64,000 nucleotides of DNA. It comes from Clostridium sp. Lineage in GTDB: Bacteria > Bacteroidota > Bacteroidia > Bacteroidales > Muribaculaceae. The translations under genes and the position numbers were made by a program. The notes below the pieces were generated by a model. That model did no database searches and was not told the origin of the DNA. It worked only from the letters and a program-made list of their open reading frames with translations. The number at the start of each line of letters is the position of its first letter. The stretch's first letter is position 1. Location: contig JAMPBQ010000001.1 of assembly GCA_023666615.1 (NCBI GenBank), forward strand, positions 589,161 through 653,160, in the 5' to 3' direction. Below are positions 43,418 through 52,480 of the stretch, piece by piece.

Positions 43418-44701
43418 ATGAAACATTGCATCAAAATGCAGCTTTCGCTGATTTTCTTAATATCAGCGATTTGCATGTCACGCGCCGAGACGCCGACATT
43501 TGGCCTCACCTCGCATCAAGCCGCCGGCAAGTACTACGCCTATCCTTACTTGCTGGACAATCCTCCAGCCCTAACCCCGGCTCCCGAAGGATACGAGCCT
43601 TTCCACATGGAGCATTACGGCCGGCATGGAAGCAGATGGCACATAGGCTCAAAGTTCTATGACAATTCTTTCGAGATATTAAGCGCGGCGAGAAACGACA
43701 GCGCACTAACTGACATTGGAGAAGCCACATTCCAAACCATAAAAAACGCAAAAGAGGAATGGAGCAAAGGACGCTCAGGCGAATTGACCGAAGTGGGAGC
43801 CTTGCAGCATAAGGCGATAGCAAAGCGAATGGTGGAGAACTTTCCGCAAATTTTCACGGATGACGCTAATGTAACGGCCAGGTCTTCAGTGGTGATCAGA
43901 GCCATACTGTCAATGCAAAACGGCCTTGACGCCATTAGGGCCCTATGCCCCCAAATAAATATGTCAACCGACGCCAGCCAAGCGGATATGCGATATATCA
44001 ACTTTTCTGACAAAGAGGCTGAAGCCATCAGCAAGAAAGCTTATGGAACAATACTGAAGGACTTCAAACGCCGGCACTCAAACAAAGGCGAATTCCTTCA
44101 TAAGCTATTCAAAAGCGACAAATATATTAATGACAGCATTGCTGAAAGACTCTCCGGCCCACTGTTCTATTCCCTGGCAAATAGCCAAAGCCATTCCGCC
44201 CAGCCTTGGCTGGTGGATTCAATATTCACAGAAAAAGAAATCTACGAGCAATGGCTGCACAACAACGCGCAATGGTATCTTCAATCAGGAAACACCAACT
44301 TGACAAACAATCGGCCGCCATTTTCACAGACAAACCTTCTGAACAACATAATAGCCAGCGCCGATACGGCCATGACATCCCAGCGCCCAAGCGCAAACCT
44401 AAGATACGGCCACGACAGCGTGGTCTTTCCGCTGGCAGTGCTTATGGGGCTGAATGATTTGGACGCGGACATAGACGACCTTGAGCAATTGGAGAAAATT
44501 GGATGGAAGGATTATCAGGTGGTGCCGATGGCCGCAAATATCCAAATTATTTTTTATCGGAAAAAAGACACCAAGGATTGTGAAGATATCCTGGTAAAAG
44601 TTTTGCTGAACGAGCGGGAAGCGAAGCTGCCGATGGGCAATGTCGACGGGCCATATTACGATTGGAAAAAGCTCAGGGAATATTATCTGGACAAAATATA
44701 A
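43418..44701 (+). CDS. Secreted histidine-type phosphatase (MINPP/phytase-like)
   Basis: 427 residues with a signal peptide (about 1-23). The catalytic motif RHGSRW (in MEHYGRHGSRWHIG, near 70) supplies the phospho-acceptor His, and the distal acid pair is the HD of RYGHDSVV near 330. Gut Bacteroides have secreted multiple-inositol-polyphosphate phosphatases of this clan that degrade phytate; the length and RHG-x-R context agree. Other phosphomonoesters remain possible. A -7-like TAATTTTA lies about 25 bases upstream. Confidence 0.87.
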   Translation: MKHCIKMQLSLIFLISAICMSRAETPTFGLTSHQAAGKYYAYPYLLDNPPALTPAPEGYEPFHMEHYGRHGSRWHIGSKFYDNSFEILSAARNDSALTDIGEATFQTIKNAKEEWSKGRSGELTEVGALQHKAIAKRMVENFPQIFTDDANVTARSSVVIRAILSMQNGLDAIRALCPQINMSTDASQADMRYINFSDKEAEAISKKAYGTILKDFKRRHSNKGEFLHKLFKSDKYINDSIAERLSGPLFYSLANSQSHSAQPWLVDSIFTEKEIYEQWLHNNAQWYLQSGNTNLTNNRPPFSQTNLLNNIIASADTAMTSQRPSANLRYGHDSVVFPLAVLMGLNDLDADIDDLEQLEKIGWKDYQVVPMAANIQIIFYRKKDTKDCEDILVKVLLNEREAKLPMGNVDGPYYDWKKLREYYLDKI

Positions 44702-44708
44702 AAAACAA

Positions 44709-44740
44709 CCCCGCCGCGCAAAATCAAACGCATGGCGGGG
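44709..44740 (-). terminator. Terminator of the tRNA-Arg transcript
   Basis: CCCCGCC (44709-44715) pairs with GGCGGGG (44734-44740). On the minus strand the stem is followed by TTGTTTTTT, so it ends the tRNA transcript more plausibly than the + strand phosphatase transcript. Confidence 0.75.
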
Positions 44741-44755
44741 AAAAATCAAGATTTG

Positions 44756-44827
44756 TACGCCCGTGGGGAGTCGAACCCCAATCGATGGAACCGGAATCCA
44801 TAATTCTATCCATTGAACTACGGGCGC
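44756..44827 (-). tRNA. tRNA-Arg (CCG)
   Basis: 72 nt without encoded CCA. Acceptor GCGCCCG pairs with CGGGCGT (one G-T), the D arm is GTTC/GAAT, the anticodon arm ATGGA/TCCAT encloses the loop TTCCGGT with anticodon CCG, and the T arm TGGGG-TTCGACT-CCCCA is standard. Discriminator base A73. A -7 element lies about 20 bases upstream on the minus strand. Confidence 0.93.
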
Positions 44828-44847
44828 GATTTTATCCTTGTCTTGCG

Positions 44848-44855
44848 CAAAGGTA
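44848..44855 (-). promoter_or_regulatory. -7 element of the tRNA-Arg promoter
   Basis: TACCTTTG on the minus strand, about 20 bases before the tRNA 5' end. On the + strand TAATTTTG (44869-44876) would serve ung, so the two promoters lie back to back. Confidence 0.65.
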
Positions 44856-44900
44856 CGACTTTTTTTTGTAATTTTGCCCAATACTGAAAATAAATTTATA

Positions 44901-45563
44901 ATGGACGTACGCATAGAGGAATCGTGGAAAGAAAAATTGGCGCCGGAGTTTGACAAGCCTTATTTCAAAGCGCTCACAGACTTCATAAGGCAAGAGTACG
45001 CCACAAATCAGGTGTTTCCTCCGGCGGGAAAAATCTTCGCCGCCTTTGATGCGTGCCCATTTGACAAAGTAAAGGTAGTGATTCTCGGCCAAGACCCCTA
45101 CCATGACGTAGGCCAAGCCAACGGGCTATGCTTCTCCGTGGCCGAAGGAATGCCACTTCCCCCCTCGCTGGTAAACATTTACCGCGAAATAAGCTCCGAT
45201 CTGGGCAAGCACGCGCCCGCATCAGGCGATTTGAGCCGATGGGCTCGCCAAGGCGTGCTTCTTCTCAACGCCACACTCACCGTAGAGGCGCACCGCGCAG
45301 GGTCGCACCAAGGAAAGGGGTGGGAGACGCTTACAGATGAAGCCGTTATGCGATTGGCGAAGGATCGAGAAGGGCTTGTGTTCATGCTTTGGGGCAGCTA
45401 CGCCATACGCAAAGGGGCATTCATTGACCGCTCCCGACATCTTGTGCTCACCGCTCCCCACCCTTCTCCGCTTTCGGCATATAGAGGATTTTTTGGATGC
45501 AAGCATTTTTCACAAGCCAACTCCTACCTGCAGGAAAGAGGCCTAGCCCCAATCGAATGGTGA
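44901..45563 (+). CDS. ung: Uracil-DNA glycosylase, family 1
   Basis: 220 residues from the ATG at 44901. Removes uracil from DNA. The catalytic water-activating motif VVILGQDPYHDVGQANGLCF (Asp of GQDPYH), the Ser/Pro loop PPSLVNIYREI and the C-terminal HPSPLSAYRGFFGCKHFS are all present. The stop overlaps the start of the plug-domain gene. Confidence 0.96.
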   Translation: MDVRIEESWKEKLAPEFDKPYFKALTDFIRQEYATNQVFPPAGKIFAAFDACPFDKVKVVILGQDPYHDVGQANGLCFSVAEGMPLPPSLVNIYREISSDLGKHAPASGDLSRWARQGVLLLNATLTVEAHRAGSHQGKGWETLTDEAVMRLAKDREGLVFMLWGSYAIRKGAFIDRSRHLVLTAPHPSPLSAYRGFFGCKHFSQANSYLQERGLAPIEW

Positions 45564-46816
45564 TGAGATGGTTTGTTTGCATATTATGCCTTGCATTGCC
45601 TTTTTTTTGCATGGCGATGGATACGCTCACCGGAATCTTTAACGAAAAGGTGAAGACCCTGGAGGCGCATCTGGCCTCTGACGGGATGGCGCCGCCCGTG
45701 CTATTGCTTGACTCAGGCGACCAATTGATATTTTCATTTGACCACCTGGCGGAAGACCGCTCTTACCTCCGCTATCGCCTTGTGCATTGCAACGCCGACT
45801 GGCAGCCTTCAATCCTTGTGGACACCGAATTTCTCAATGGATTCAACGAAGGGCGCATTGAGGACTACGATTTCTCGCAGCTGACAACAACGCATTATGT
45901 GCATTACGAGCTCGCCATTCCGAATGCTGATGTTGCCCCTAAAGTCTCAGGAAATTATCTTCTGCAAATATACAGCGAAGATGATCCTGACGACATTTGG
46001 CTGCAGTGCCGATTCATGGTGACTGAACAGACGGCCGGCATACGCAGCGAGGTTACGTCCCGCACCGACACCTCAATCAATGAAGGGCACCAACAGCTCT
46101 TAATCGCGATAGACACGGAGCATTCGGGCGTGGCAGACCCATACAACGACATTATCCTGCAAGTGCAGCAAGATTCCCGCCTCGACAACGAGGCTACCTT
46201 GCTGCACCCCCTGCGCATGAACGGACGCAGGGAGGCCATATACGAGCACATGCCGCAGCTGATCTTCGAGGCCGGTAACGAATACCGCCGATTTGAAGTC
46301 ATTTCCGTAACTTACCCGGGCATGAGGGTGGACAACATTGCATATCTTGACCCCTATTATCACGCCACCCTAATAGAGGATTTGCCGCGAACCGGAGGGC
46401 GATACGAATATGACCAAACGCAATTCGGCCGATTCAAAATAAGGGAATACAATTCAGAGCAAAGCGACATTGAGGCCGACTATGTTGTGGTCCACTTTAC
46501 CCTTGACATGCCACAGGAACAAGACGCTATGGTGTTCATCGACGGCGACTTGACTTATCGCAGATTTGATCCCGAGGCGCTGATGACCTACAACCGCGCA
46601 ACCGGCCGATACGAACGAAGCATGCTGCTGAAACAAGGCGCATACAACTACCAATATCTCACGCTGCCAAAAGGCAAGGACACCGCCACGCCCGCCCCGA
46701 TTGAAGGCAATTACTACGAGACTGCGCATGAATACCTCATCAAGGTATATGCCCGCAGCCCGGGCGAAAGATACGATCGCCTCATCGGCGTCTCCACCAT
46801 ATACAGTGGGAGATAA
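45563..46816 (+). CDS. Type IX secretion plug-domain protein (DUF5103)
   Basis: About 417 residues; ATG at 45563 gives MRWFVCILCLALPFFCMA, a good signal peptide (a further in-frame ATG lies at 45557). The body, with LRYRLVHCNADWQPSILVDTE and YSEDDPDDIWLQCRFMV, matches the DUF5103 proteins annotated as T9SS plug-domain proteins in Bacteroidetes, which may close the SprA translocon (family knowledge). Two tandem beta-sandwich parts are likely. No other T9SS gene is in the window. Confidence 0.83.
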   Translation: MRWFVCILCLALPFFCMAMDTLTGIFNEKVKTLEAHLASDGMAPPVLLLDSGDQLIFSFDHLAEDRSYLRYRLVHCNADWQPSILVDTEFLNGFNEGRIEDYDFSQLTTTHYVHYELAIPNADVAPKVSGNYLLQIYSEDDPDDIWLQCRFMVTEQTAGIRSEVTSRTDTSINEGHQQLLIAIDTEHSGVADPYNDIILQVQQDSRLDNEATLLHPLRMNGRREAIYEHMPQLIFEAGNEYRRFEVISVTYPGMRVDNIAYLDPYYHATLIEDLPRTGGRYEYDQTQFGRFKIREYNSEQSDIEADYVVVHFTLDMPQEQDAMVFIDGDLTYRRFDPEALMTYNRATGRYERSMLLKQGAYNYQYLTLPKGKDTATPAPIEGNYYETAHEYLIKVYARSPGERYDRLIGVSTIYSGR

Positions 46817-46847
46817 TCATCAAATCACCAAACAAGAAATCCCTATT

Positions 46848-47429
46848 ATGTTACAGATACAGAACGCTCTTGTCTCGCTTGACGTGGTTGAAAAATTTTT
46901 CTGCTGCGACTTGGACAAATGCCTTGGCGCCTGCTGCATTGAAGGCGACGCAGGCGCGCCGGTTACTGACGAAGAGGTTGAAGAAATAAGGAAAGTCCTG
47001 CCAGATATCTGGGATGATCTTTTGCCAGCCGCAAAAAGGGCGATTGAAGAAGACGGACTCTCATATTTAGACCCTGAAGGCGAGCGGGTGACGCAAATAG
47101 TCGATGGCAAAAACTGTGTGTTTTCCACCTATGCCGAAGGGGGCATGTGCATCTGCGCGCTGGAAAAGGCATACCGTGAAGGACGCACTACATTCTGCAA
47201 GCCAATGTCTTGCCATCTTTATCCGCTGCGCCTCACTGAGCACAAGACATTCACCGCGGTGAATTACCACAGCTGGAAGATATGCAAATGCGCTGAGGTT
47301 TTGGGCAGAGCCAAAGGACTGCGCGTATATGAATTTTTGAAGGGCCCGCTGATTCGTCGATTCGGCAAGGAATGGTATGATGAGCTCGCGTTGACATGCC
47401 GGGAATACCTAAAGCAATATGGCGATTGA
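46848..47429 (+). CDS. DUF3109 cysteine-rich protein
   Basis: 193 residues from the ATG at 46848. Cysteine clusters FCCDLDKCLGACC (about 20-32), CVFSTYAEGGMCICA and CKPMSCHLYPLRL near 125 suggest a metal or Fe-S site, as in the YkgJ-like CxxCxxCC proteins. The family is conserved in Bacteroidetes without a firm function. Confidence 0.88.
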   Translation: MLQIQNALVSLDVVEKFFCCDLDKCLGACCIEGDAGAPVTDEEVEEIRKVLPDIWDDLLPAAKRAIEEDGLSYLDPEGERVTQIVDGKNCVFSTYAEGGMCICALEKAYREGRTTFCKPMSCHLYPLRLTEHKTFTAVNYHSWKICKCAEVLGRAKGLRVYEFLKGPLIRRFGKEWYDELALTCREYLKQYGD

Positions 47430-47485
47430 GCGCAAAGACCCTAAGACCGCGAAAACATATCGGCGCGAAACGCTGTTGATTCGTT

Positions 47486-48268
47486 ATGGAAATTAGAAGA
47501 GAAGAATTGGTGAGGTATATCTCTCCGCTTAGAGAGGGCGGATCTCTGCCGGCGCTGGCGGAGGCCAATGACGGATTCAAATATGTGGTGAAATTCCGTG
47601 GAGCCGGACATAGGGAAAAGGCACTGATCGCAGACTTCCTCGGCAGCGAAATAGCGCGCGCGGCCGGGCTGAAAGTGCCTGAGCAAGTGTTTCTAAGCCT
47701 CGATGAATATTTCGGACAGGCCGAGCCTGACGAAGAGATACAGGATCTGTTGAAATGGAGCATCGGCCTCAATCTTGGCGTGCATTTCCTGCAGGGAGCT
47801 ATGACGGTAGACCCTTACGCCAATCCAATCGACGACTTGCAGGCCTCAATGATTGTATGGCTAGACGCCTTTATAACCAATGTCGACCGCACCATCAAGA
47901 ATACCAATATGCTGCTGTGGAACAAAGAAATTTGGCTGATTGACCATGGCGCCGCATTTTATTTCCACCACAATTGGACCGGTTGGGAAAAAGCCGCTCT
48001 CACGCCATTTCCATATATCAAGGATCATGCCTTGCTGCGGAAAGCCACAAAAATGGAAGAGGCCGACAAGATTATGCGCAGCCGGCTGACAGCAGAACGG
48101 CTTTCTGAAATAGTGGATGCTCTGCCGACGGAATGGCTACGCTGGAACGATGGTTCGTTAAAAGAAGCCGAAGAGCGTCGGGAAGTGTACCGAGGTTTTA
48201 TCATAAAGCGATTGAAAGAAGTTGACATAGTTAAGATAGTGGGCGATGCAAAGTCAAAATCTATATGA
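47486..48268 (+). CDS. HipA-like kinase-fold protein
   Basis: 260 residues. The chain resembles the HipA kinase-like domain: KYVVKFRGAG (ATP lysine strand), then the catalytic loop ITNVDRTIKNTNMLL and the metal Asp in IWLIDHGAAF. It lacks the separate N-terminal HipA domain and no HipB-type antitoxin is nearby. Instead it overlaps by 23 bases a DUF3037 gene, a partner I recall from many genomes. A toxin or signalling kinase role is possible but unproven. Confidence 0.82.
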   Translation: MEIRREELVRYISPLREGGSLPALAEANDGFKYVVKFRGAGHREKALIADFLGSEIARAAGLKVPEQVFLSLDEYFGQAEPDEEIQDLLKWSIGLNLGVHFLQGAMTVDPYANPIDDLQASMIVWLDAFITNVDRTIKNTNMLLWNKEIWLIDHGAAFYFHHNWTGWEKAALTPFPYIKDHALLRKATKMEEADKIMRSRLTAERLSEIVDALPTEWLRWNDGSLKEAEERREVYRGFIIKRLKEVDIVKIVGDAKSKSI

Positions 48269-48629
48269 ATATGCCGTAATAAGGTATGTGCCACGTATTG
48301 ACCGCGAAGAATTCATAAACGTTGGGCTCGCGATGATGTGCAAGCGCCGCAGATGGTTGCGCCTGTCCCTTAACATTCCCGCCCAGCGTGTCAAATCGCT
48401 GTCTCCTGACACCGACCTTGACGCTCTGGCGCGCCAGCTGCAATCATTAGCCGACATAGCGGAAGGGAAAAAAAGTGCCGGGCCAATCGCCGAATTTCCA
48501 CCTGAAGAACGATTCCGCTGGATTTCCGCCGAAAAAAGCAGCGTAATACAGTGCTCACGGCCTCATCCGGGCATTGCGGAAGACCTTGACGCAACCTTCA
48601 ACCGCCTGTTTTCAGAGCTTGTCATGTGA
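48246..48629 (+). CDS. DUF3037 protein, partner of the HipA-like gene
   Basis: 127 residues, starting inside the end of the HipA-like gene. YEYAVIRYVPRIDREEFINVGL is the DUF3037 opening signature, with a later EERFRWISAEKSSVIQCSRPH. No enzymatic motif is visible. The tight overlap suggests the two products act together. Confidence 0.85.
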   Translation: MQSQNLYEYAVIRYVPRIDREEFINVGLAMMCKRRRWLRLSLNIPAQRVKSLSPDTDLDALARQLQSLADIAEGKKSAGPIAEFPPEERFRWISAEKSSVIQCSRPHPGIAEDLDATFNRLFSELVM

Positions 48630-48666
48630 AAAACGGGAATTTCGGCGCGATATTTGTTATAATAAA

Positions 48667-48689
48667 ATACAAGCGTCCAGCGTTTGTAT
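48667..48689. other. Hairpin in the clpP upstream region
   Basis: ATACAAGCG (48667-48675) and CGTTTGTAT (48681-48689) form a stem with one G-T pair, 33 bases before the clpP ATG. It could be a 5' UTR hairpin or an operator; there is no T-run after it. Confidence 0.45.
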
Positions 48690-48722
48690 AAACATAAAGA
48701 AAAAAACAATCAAATAAAAAAT

Positions 48723-49412
48723 ATGAACAACGATTTTCGCAATTATGCGCTCAAGCACCTTGGCATGAACGGCCTGGCGCTTGACCAATACGTATCGGCC
48801 TCTAATGCCGATATCCGCGCAAGCTACATCTCACCCACCATCATCGAGGAACGTCAGCTCAACGTAGCGCAAATGGATGTATTCTCCCGCCTTATGATGG
48901 ACCGCATCATTTTCCTTGGCACTGAGGTCAATGACTACACAGCCAACGTGATCCAAGCTCAGCTCCTGTACCTGGATTCAGCTGATCCGGGCAAGGACGT
49001 ATCCATCTACATCAACTCTCCCGGCGGCAGCGTTTATGCGGGCCTTGGCATATATGATACGATGCAATACATCAATAGCGACGTAGCCACCATCTGCACC
49101 GGCATGGCCGCTTCGATGGCTGCGGTGCTCCTCGTAGCCGGCCAAAATGGCAAGCGCTTTGCCCTGCCCCACTCCCGCATTATGATCCACCAGCCTATGG
49201 GAGGCGCCCAGGGACAAGCCAGCGATATTGAAATCACGGCTCGCGAAATCCAAAAGCTGAAAAAAGAGCTGTACACCATCATCGCCAACCACAGCGGCCA
49301 GCCTTTTGACAAGGTTTGGGCCGACAGCGACCGCGACTACTGGATGACAGCCGAAGAGGCCAAGGATTACGGCATGATTGACAAGGTGCTCATCAAAGAA
49401 GAGAAGAAATAA
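48723..49412 (+). CDS. clpP: ATP-dependent Clp protease proteolytic subunit
   Basis: 229 residues from the ATG at 48723 ([14 protein letters not shown]); earlier in-frame codons are not protein-like. Serine protease subunit that forms the ClpP barrel. The catalytic Ser is in [11 protein letters not shown], the His in [11 protein letters not shown] and the Asp later in the handle region. The N-terminal 30 residues are longer than in E. coli, common in Bacteroidetes. It is followed by a strong terminator, and clpX is not adjacent. Confidence 0.95.
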   Translation: MNNDFRNYALKHLGMNGLALDQYVSASNADIRASYISPTIIEERQLNVAQMDVFSRLMMDRIIFLGTEVNDYTANVIQAQLLYLDSADPGKDVSIYINSPGGSVYAGLGIYDTMQYINSDVATICTGMAASMAAVLLVAGQNGKRFALPHSRIMIHQPMGGAQGQASDIEITAREIQKLKKELYTIIANHSGQPFDKVWADSDRDYWMTAEEAKDYGMIDKVLIKEEKK

Positions 49413-49432
49413 TCCGGCCTGTGCGCAAACAT

Positions 49433-49467
49433 AAAGTTTGGGCTCCACGCGAGCCCAAACTTTTTTT
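49433..49467 (+). terminator. Terminator after clpP
   Basis: AAAGTTTGGGCTC (49433-49445) pairs with GAGCCCAAACTTT (49451-49463) over a five-base loop, followed by four more T. Confidence 0.93.
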
Positions 49468-49526
49468 ATCCCCAATTTTTTGGAAAATGGATAAAGTTTT
49501 GTAATTTAGCGAAAAAATCATCGCTA

Positions 49527-50387
49527 TTGGAAAATTTAGGCACTTTCATCAACTTGATGACCGACTTTGGCTTTAAGAGAGTGTTCGGCAATGAAGCTTT
49601 CAAGCCAATTTTAATAAAGTTTCTGAACACACTCTTCTCTAAAGAGGGCGTAAACATTCTGGACGTAACTTATCATGACAAAGAAGTTCTTCCCGCAGAC
49701 TCTGACGGCAAAAGGATAATATACGACGTGTATTGCACCAGCAATGGACAAAAGGAACATTTCATTCTCGAAATGCAACAGGTATATCATGCTCATTTTG
49801 AAAAACGGGTAATGTACTATATGGCCAAAGGACTGGCAAACCAAGGGCACAAAGGATCTATTTATGATTACAGTCCGGTTTATGGCATATTTTTTGTTGA
49901 CTTTCAATTTCGCCATCTACAGCCACGCCTTCTTCACGACTTTCAAATGAGGGAGGCAGAGACACACGAAACGTTCTCAAACCTTTTGCGTCTGCAGATT
50001 GTTTGTCTTGAAGAAACAAAGGCTAAATGGGAAGATTGTAAAACAGACTTGGAGAAAACAGCTTTTTTAATTAAAAACATGCATCTTATGGATAAGGATT
50101 CGACAGCTTACAAAAGCGGAGAATACAAGGACATGTTCAATGCCGCAGAAATCACCAGCCTTGCCAAGGAAGACATGGTGGCATACCGCCAATCCAAACG
50201 ATATTATGAAGATATGACCCTTTATCGTGAAGCGGCGCTGGAGGAAGGCGCAGAAAAGGGACGTATGGAGGGCCGGATGGAAGGCCGGATGGAAGAGAGA
50301 AAGGATAATGCAAAAAAACTGCTTGAGGCCGGTATAGACCCGTCGCTCATCAAACATATTTTGGGCGTATCACCTTTTGAATGCTGA
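49527..50387 (+). CDS. Rpn/PD-(D/E)XK nuclease-family (transposase-related) protein
   Basis: 286 residues if TTG at 49527 is used (MENLGTFINLMTDFGFKRVFG); an ATG ten codons later is the alternative. The PD-(D/E)XK core shows the TDFGFKRVFG opening, then the acidic residue of YDVYCTSNGQKEHFILEMQ (E-x-Q). The C-terminus has three RMEG-type repeats and the GIDPSLIKHILGVS end that mark this Bacteroidetes family. Relatives are called Rpn recombination-promoting nucleases or PDDEXK transposase-like proteins. No terminal repeats or target duplication are visible around it. Confidence 0.88.
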   Translation: MENLGTFINLMTDFGFKRVFGNEAFKPILIKFLNTLFSKEGVNILDVTYHDKEVLPADSDGKRIIYDVYCTSNGQKEHFILEMQQVYHAHFEKRVMYYMAKGLANQGHKGSIYDYSPVYGIFFVDFQFRHLQPRLLHDFQMREAETHETFSNLLRLQIVCLEETKAKWEDCKTDLEKTAFLIKNMHLMDKDSTAYKSGEYKDMFNAAEITSLAKEDMVAYRQSKRYYEDMTLYREAALEEGAEKGRMEGRMEGRMEERKDNAKKLLEAGIDPSLIKHILGVSPFEC

Positions 50388-50485
50388 TGCCGCAGAACGG
50401 AGAATTTTTTTTGGATTATGCCGTGACATGCCGAATTGAGGGGTGATTTGTCAAAATTTTTCGCTATTTTTGCCAATGGAAAGAT

Positions 50486-51445
50486 ATGGCAAAAAAAGTA
50501 TATTACAAATACAACGCTTCGGCCGACACCTATGAGCGCGTATATCCATCCGCCCGCGAACGCTGGTGGGCAGTGATTCGTCAGTTCATCATCGGCATAG
50601 GCATAGGCGCCGTCTTATTCATCACCGTCTATTATTTCTTTGACTTTCCCAAAGAAAAGGCATTGCGACATGAAAATGAACGGCTTCGCATGCGCTACGA
50701 AATGCTGGCCAAGCAAGCCGACGAGGCTTTTGCCGTGATGGAGGACATTGCCGCACGCGACAATAACTTTTACCGGGTAATGCTTCAGGCCGAGCCTATT
50801 ACGGCGGCGCAACGCTATGCCGGCGCAGAGTTGACATCTCCCGATAACCTTAACGATGAAGAACTTGTAAGATCATTGTCAGACAGGCTCAACACCCTCG
50901 ACCGACAAGTCTATTCCCAAATAAAATCTTTTGATTTTCTGCGACAAGAGGCATTAAACCAAAAAGACCGGCTTGAGCACATCCCGGCCATTCAGCCCGT
51001 ATCGGAAAGCAAGCTCAGGCAAATGGCCTCAGGATACGGCTATCGCGTAGATCCAATCTACGGCACAAAGCGCCTGCATGAGGGCATGGACTTCTCCGCT
51101 CCAATCGGCACTGACGTTTACGCTACGGGCCGGGGGAAGGTGGTGTTCGCCGGGTGGCGAAGCGGATACGGCAACCTTGTGGAGATTGACCACGGACACA
51201 ACTATCTGACCCGATACGCGCACCTATCGAAAATCAACACTCGCGTTGGAATGACTGTGGAAAGAGGCGAAAAAATAGCCGAAGTGGGAAACACCGGCAA
51301 AAGTACAGGCCCGCATCTGCATTACGAGGTGCGGCTTAGGGGCGTACCGCAGAACCCAGTAAACTATTATTTCTACGATCTCACCCCGGAGGAGTACGAC
51401 GAGATGATACGCATGGCCGAAAACGCAGGCCACATGATGGACTAA
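50486..51445 (+). CDS. M23-family peptidoglycan endopeptidase
   Basis: 319 residues. A short cytosolic start is followed by one membrane helix (about 33-52) and a helical coiled region (about 55-160). The LytM/M23 domain (about 180-290) has HEGMDFSAP (His and Asp zinc ligands) and the HLHYEV pair. Such enzymes cleave peptide cross-links or, if degenerate, activate amidases; all metal ligands seem present here. It precedes a MerR-type regulator by 18 bases. Confidence 0.92.
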   Translation: MAKKVYYKYNASADTYERVYPSARERWWAVIRQFIIGIGIGAVLFITVYYFFDFPKEKALRHENERLRMRYEMLAKQADEAFAVMEDIAARDNNFYRVMLQAEPITAAQRYAGAELTSPDNLNDEELVRSLSDRLNTLDRQVYSQIKSFDFLRQEALNQKDRLEHIPAIQPVSESKLRQMASGYGYRVDPIYGTKRLHEGMDFSAPIGTDVYATGRGKVVFAGWRSGYGNLVEIDHGHNYLTRYAHLSKINTRVGMTVERGEKIAEVGNTGKSTGPHLHYEVRLRGVPQNPVNYYFYDLTPEEYDEMIRMAENAGHMMD

Positions 51446-51463
51446 ACATTATCCCAATTCACT

Positions 51464-51871
51464 ATGGCTGACAGCATTGAAAAGAAATATTACAAAATAA
51501 GCGAGGTGTCCGAAATATTGGGCATCCCCCAGCCCACCCTAAGGTTTTGGGAAACGCAATTCACCGTGATCAAGCCTAGGCGCAACGATAAAGGCACTCG
51601 TTTCTACACAGCCTACGACATTGAGAAAATAAAAATGGTGAGGTATCTCGTGAAGGAGCGAGGATTCAAGATTGAGAAGGCACAAGAAATAATAACGCAC
51701 AACCACTCCGGCGTGAGCAAGCACTATCAAGCTATAGAGCGCCTTAAAGCCATACGCACTGACCTGCTAAAGCTTCTGCAAGCGATCGACAATGGACGGC
51801 GCATTGGGAAAAAATCCACATCGTCCTCAGACTCCTCGCCTCAACCTCTAACTGACAACAAAAATGATTGA
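51464..51871 (+). CDS. MerR-family transcriptional regulator
   Basis: 135 residues. The winged helix-turn-helix fills about 5-75: YYKISEVSEILGIPQPTLRFW, then KGTRFYTAYDIEKIKMVRYL. The C-terminal part is short and rich in Ser/Lys with no cysteines, so it is not a metal sensor of the classic type. The same gene pair, M23 peptidase then MerR, is common in Bacteroidetes (from memory). The end overlaps ruvA by eight bases. Confidence 0.92.
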   Translation: MADSIEKKYYKISEVSEILGIPQPTLRFWETQFTVIKPRRNDKGTRFYTAYDIEKIKMVRYLVKERGFKIEKAQEIITHNHSGVSKHYQAIERLKAIRTDLLKLLQAIDNGRRIGKKSTSSSDSSPQPLTDNKND

Positions 51872-52448
51872 ATACATAAAAGGCAAAATCTCAGAGCTCA
51901 CTCCCGCAACGGTGGTAGTGGAGACCGCCGCCGGCATAGGATACCTGCTGAACATAACCCTGACAACCTTTGACGCCTTACAGGGCAAAGATGTGACAAA
52001 GCTATTGGTACATGAGTCTATCCGAGAAGACGCATGGGTGCTTTTCGGCTTTATCGATGACCGCGAACGCTCGCTGTTTCGCGAACTTATCGGGGTCTCT
52101 GGAGTAGGCGCCGGCACCGCGCGAATAATACTTTCATCCATTCCGGCCACTGAACTGGAGCTTGTGATAGCAAATGGAGAAGAGACACGGCTTAAAGCGG
52201 TAAAGGGGATTGGACAAAAGACTGCCCAGCGTATCATAGTAGACCTCAAGGGCAAAATCAAGCTCACTGAAGACGAGTCGGTTGCCTCCACGCTGAAGAA
52301 CAATGACGAGTACGAAAACGCCATTGCAGCGCTCGTGGCGCTTGGATTCCCACGCCCGGCAAGCCAAAAGGCTCTGAAGAAAATATTCGACGCCGACCCC
52401 TCTACAAAGGCGGAGACAGCAATCAAGAAAGCCTTTACAATGCTATAA
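51864..52448 (+). CDS. ruvA: Holliday junction DNA helicase subunit RuvA
   Basis: 194 residues. Domain I (OB-fold, MIEYIKGKISELTP to FGFIDDRERSLFREL), domain II with two helix-hairpin-helix motifs (ISGVGAGTAR-like SGVGAGTARIIL and VKGIGQKTAQRIIVDLKGK), and the flexible linker to domain III (about 147-194), which contacts RuvB. Full length. RuvB and RuvC are not in the window. Confidence 0.96.
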   Translation: MIEYIKGKISELTPATVVVETAAGIGYLLNITLTTFDALQGKDVTKLLVHESIREDAWVLFGFIDDRERSLFRELIGVSGVGAGTARIILSSIPATELELVIANGEETRLKAVKGIGQKTAQRIIVDLKGKIKLTEDESVASTLKNNDEYENAIAALVALGFPRPASQKALKKIFDADPSTKAETAIKKAFTML

Positions 52449-52480
52449 GCTCAGCATAACATCATAATCCTTAAATCAAT

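Noticed and set aside
44709..44740. Terminator of the + strand phosphatase gene
   Set aside because: On the + strand the stem is followed by A, not T; the T-run is on the minus strand, so it is assigned to the tRNA.
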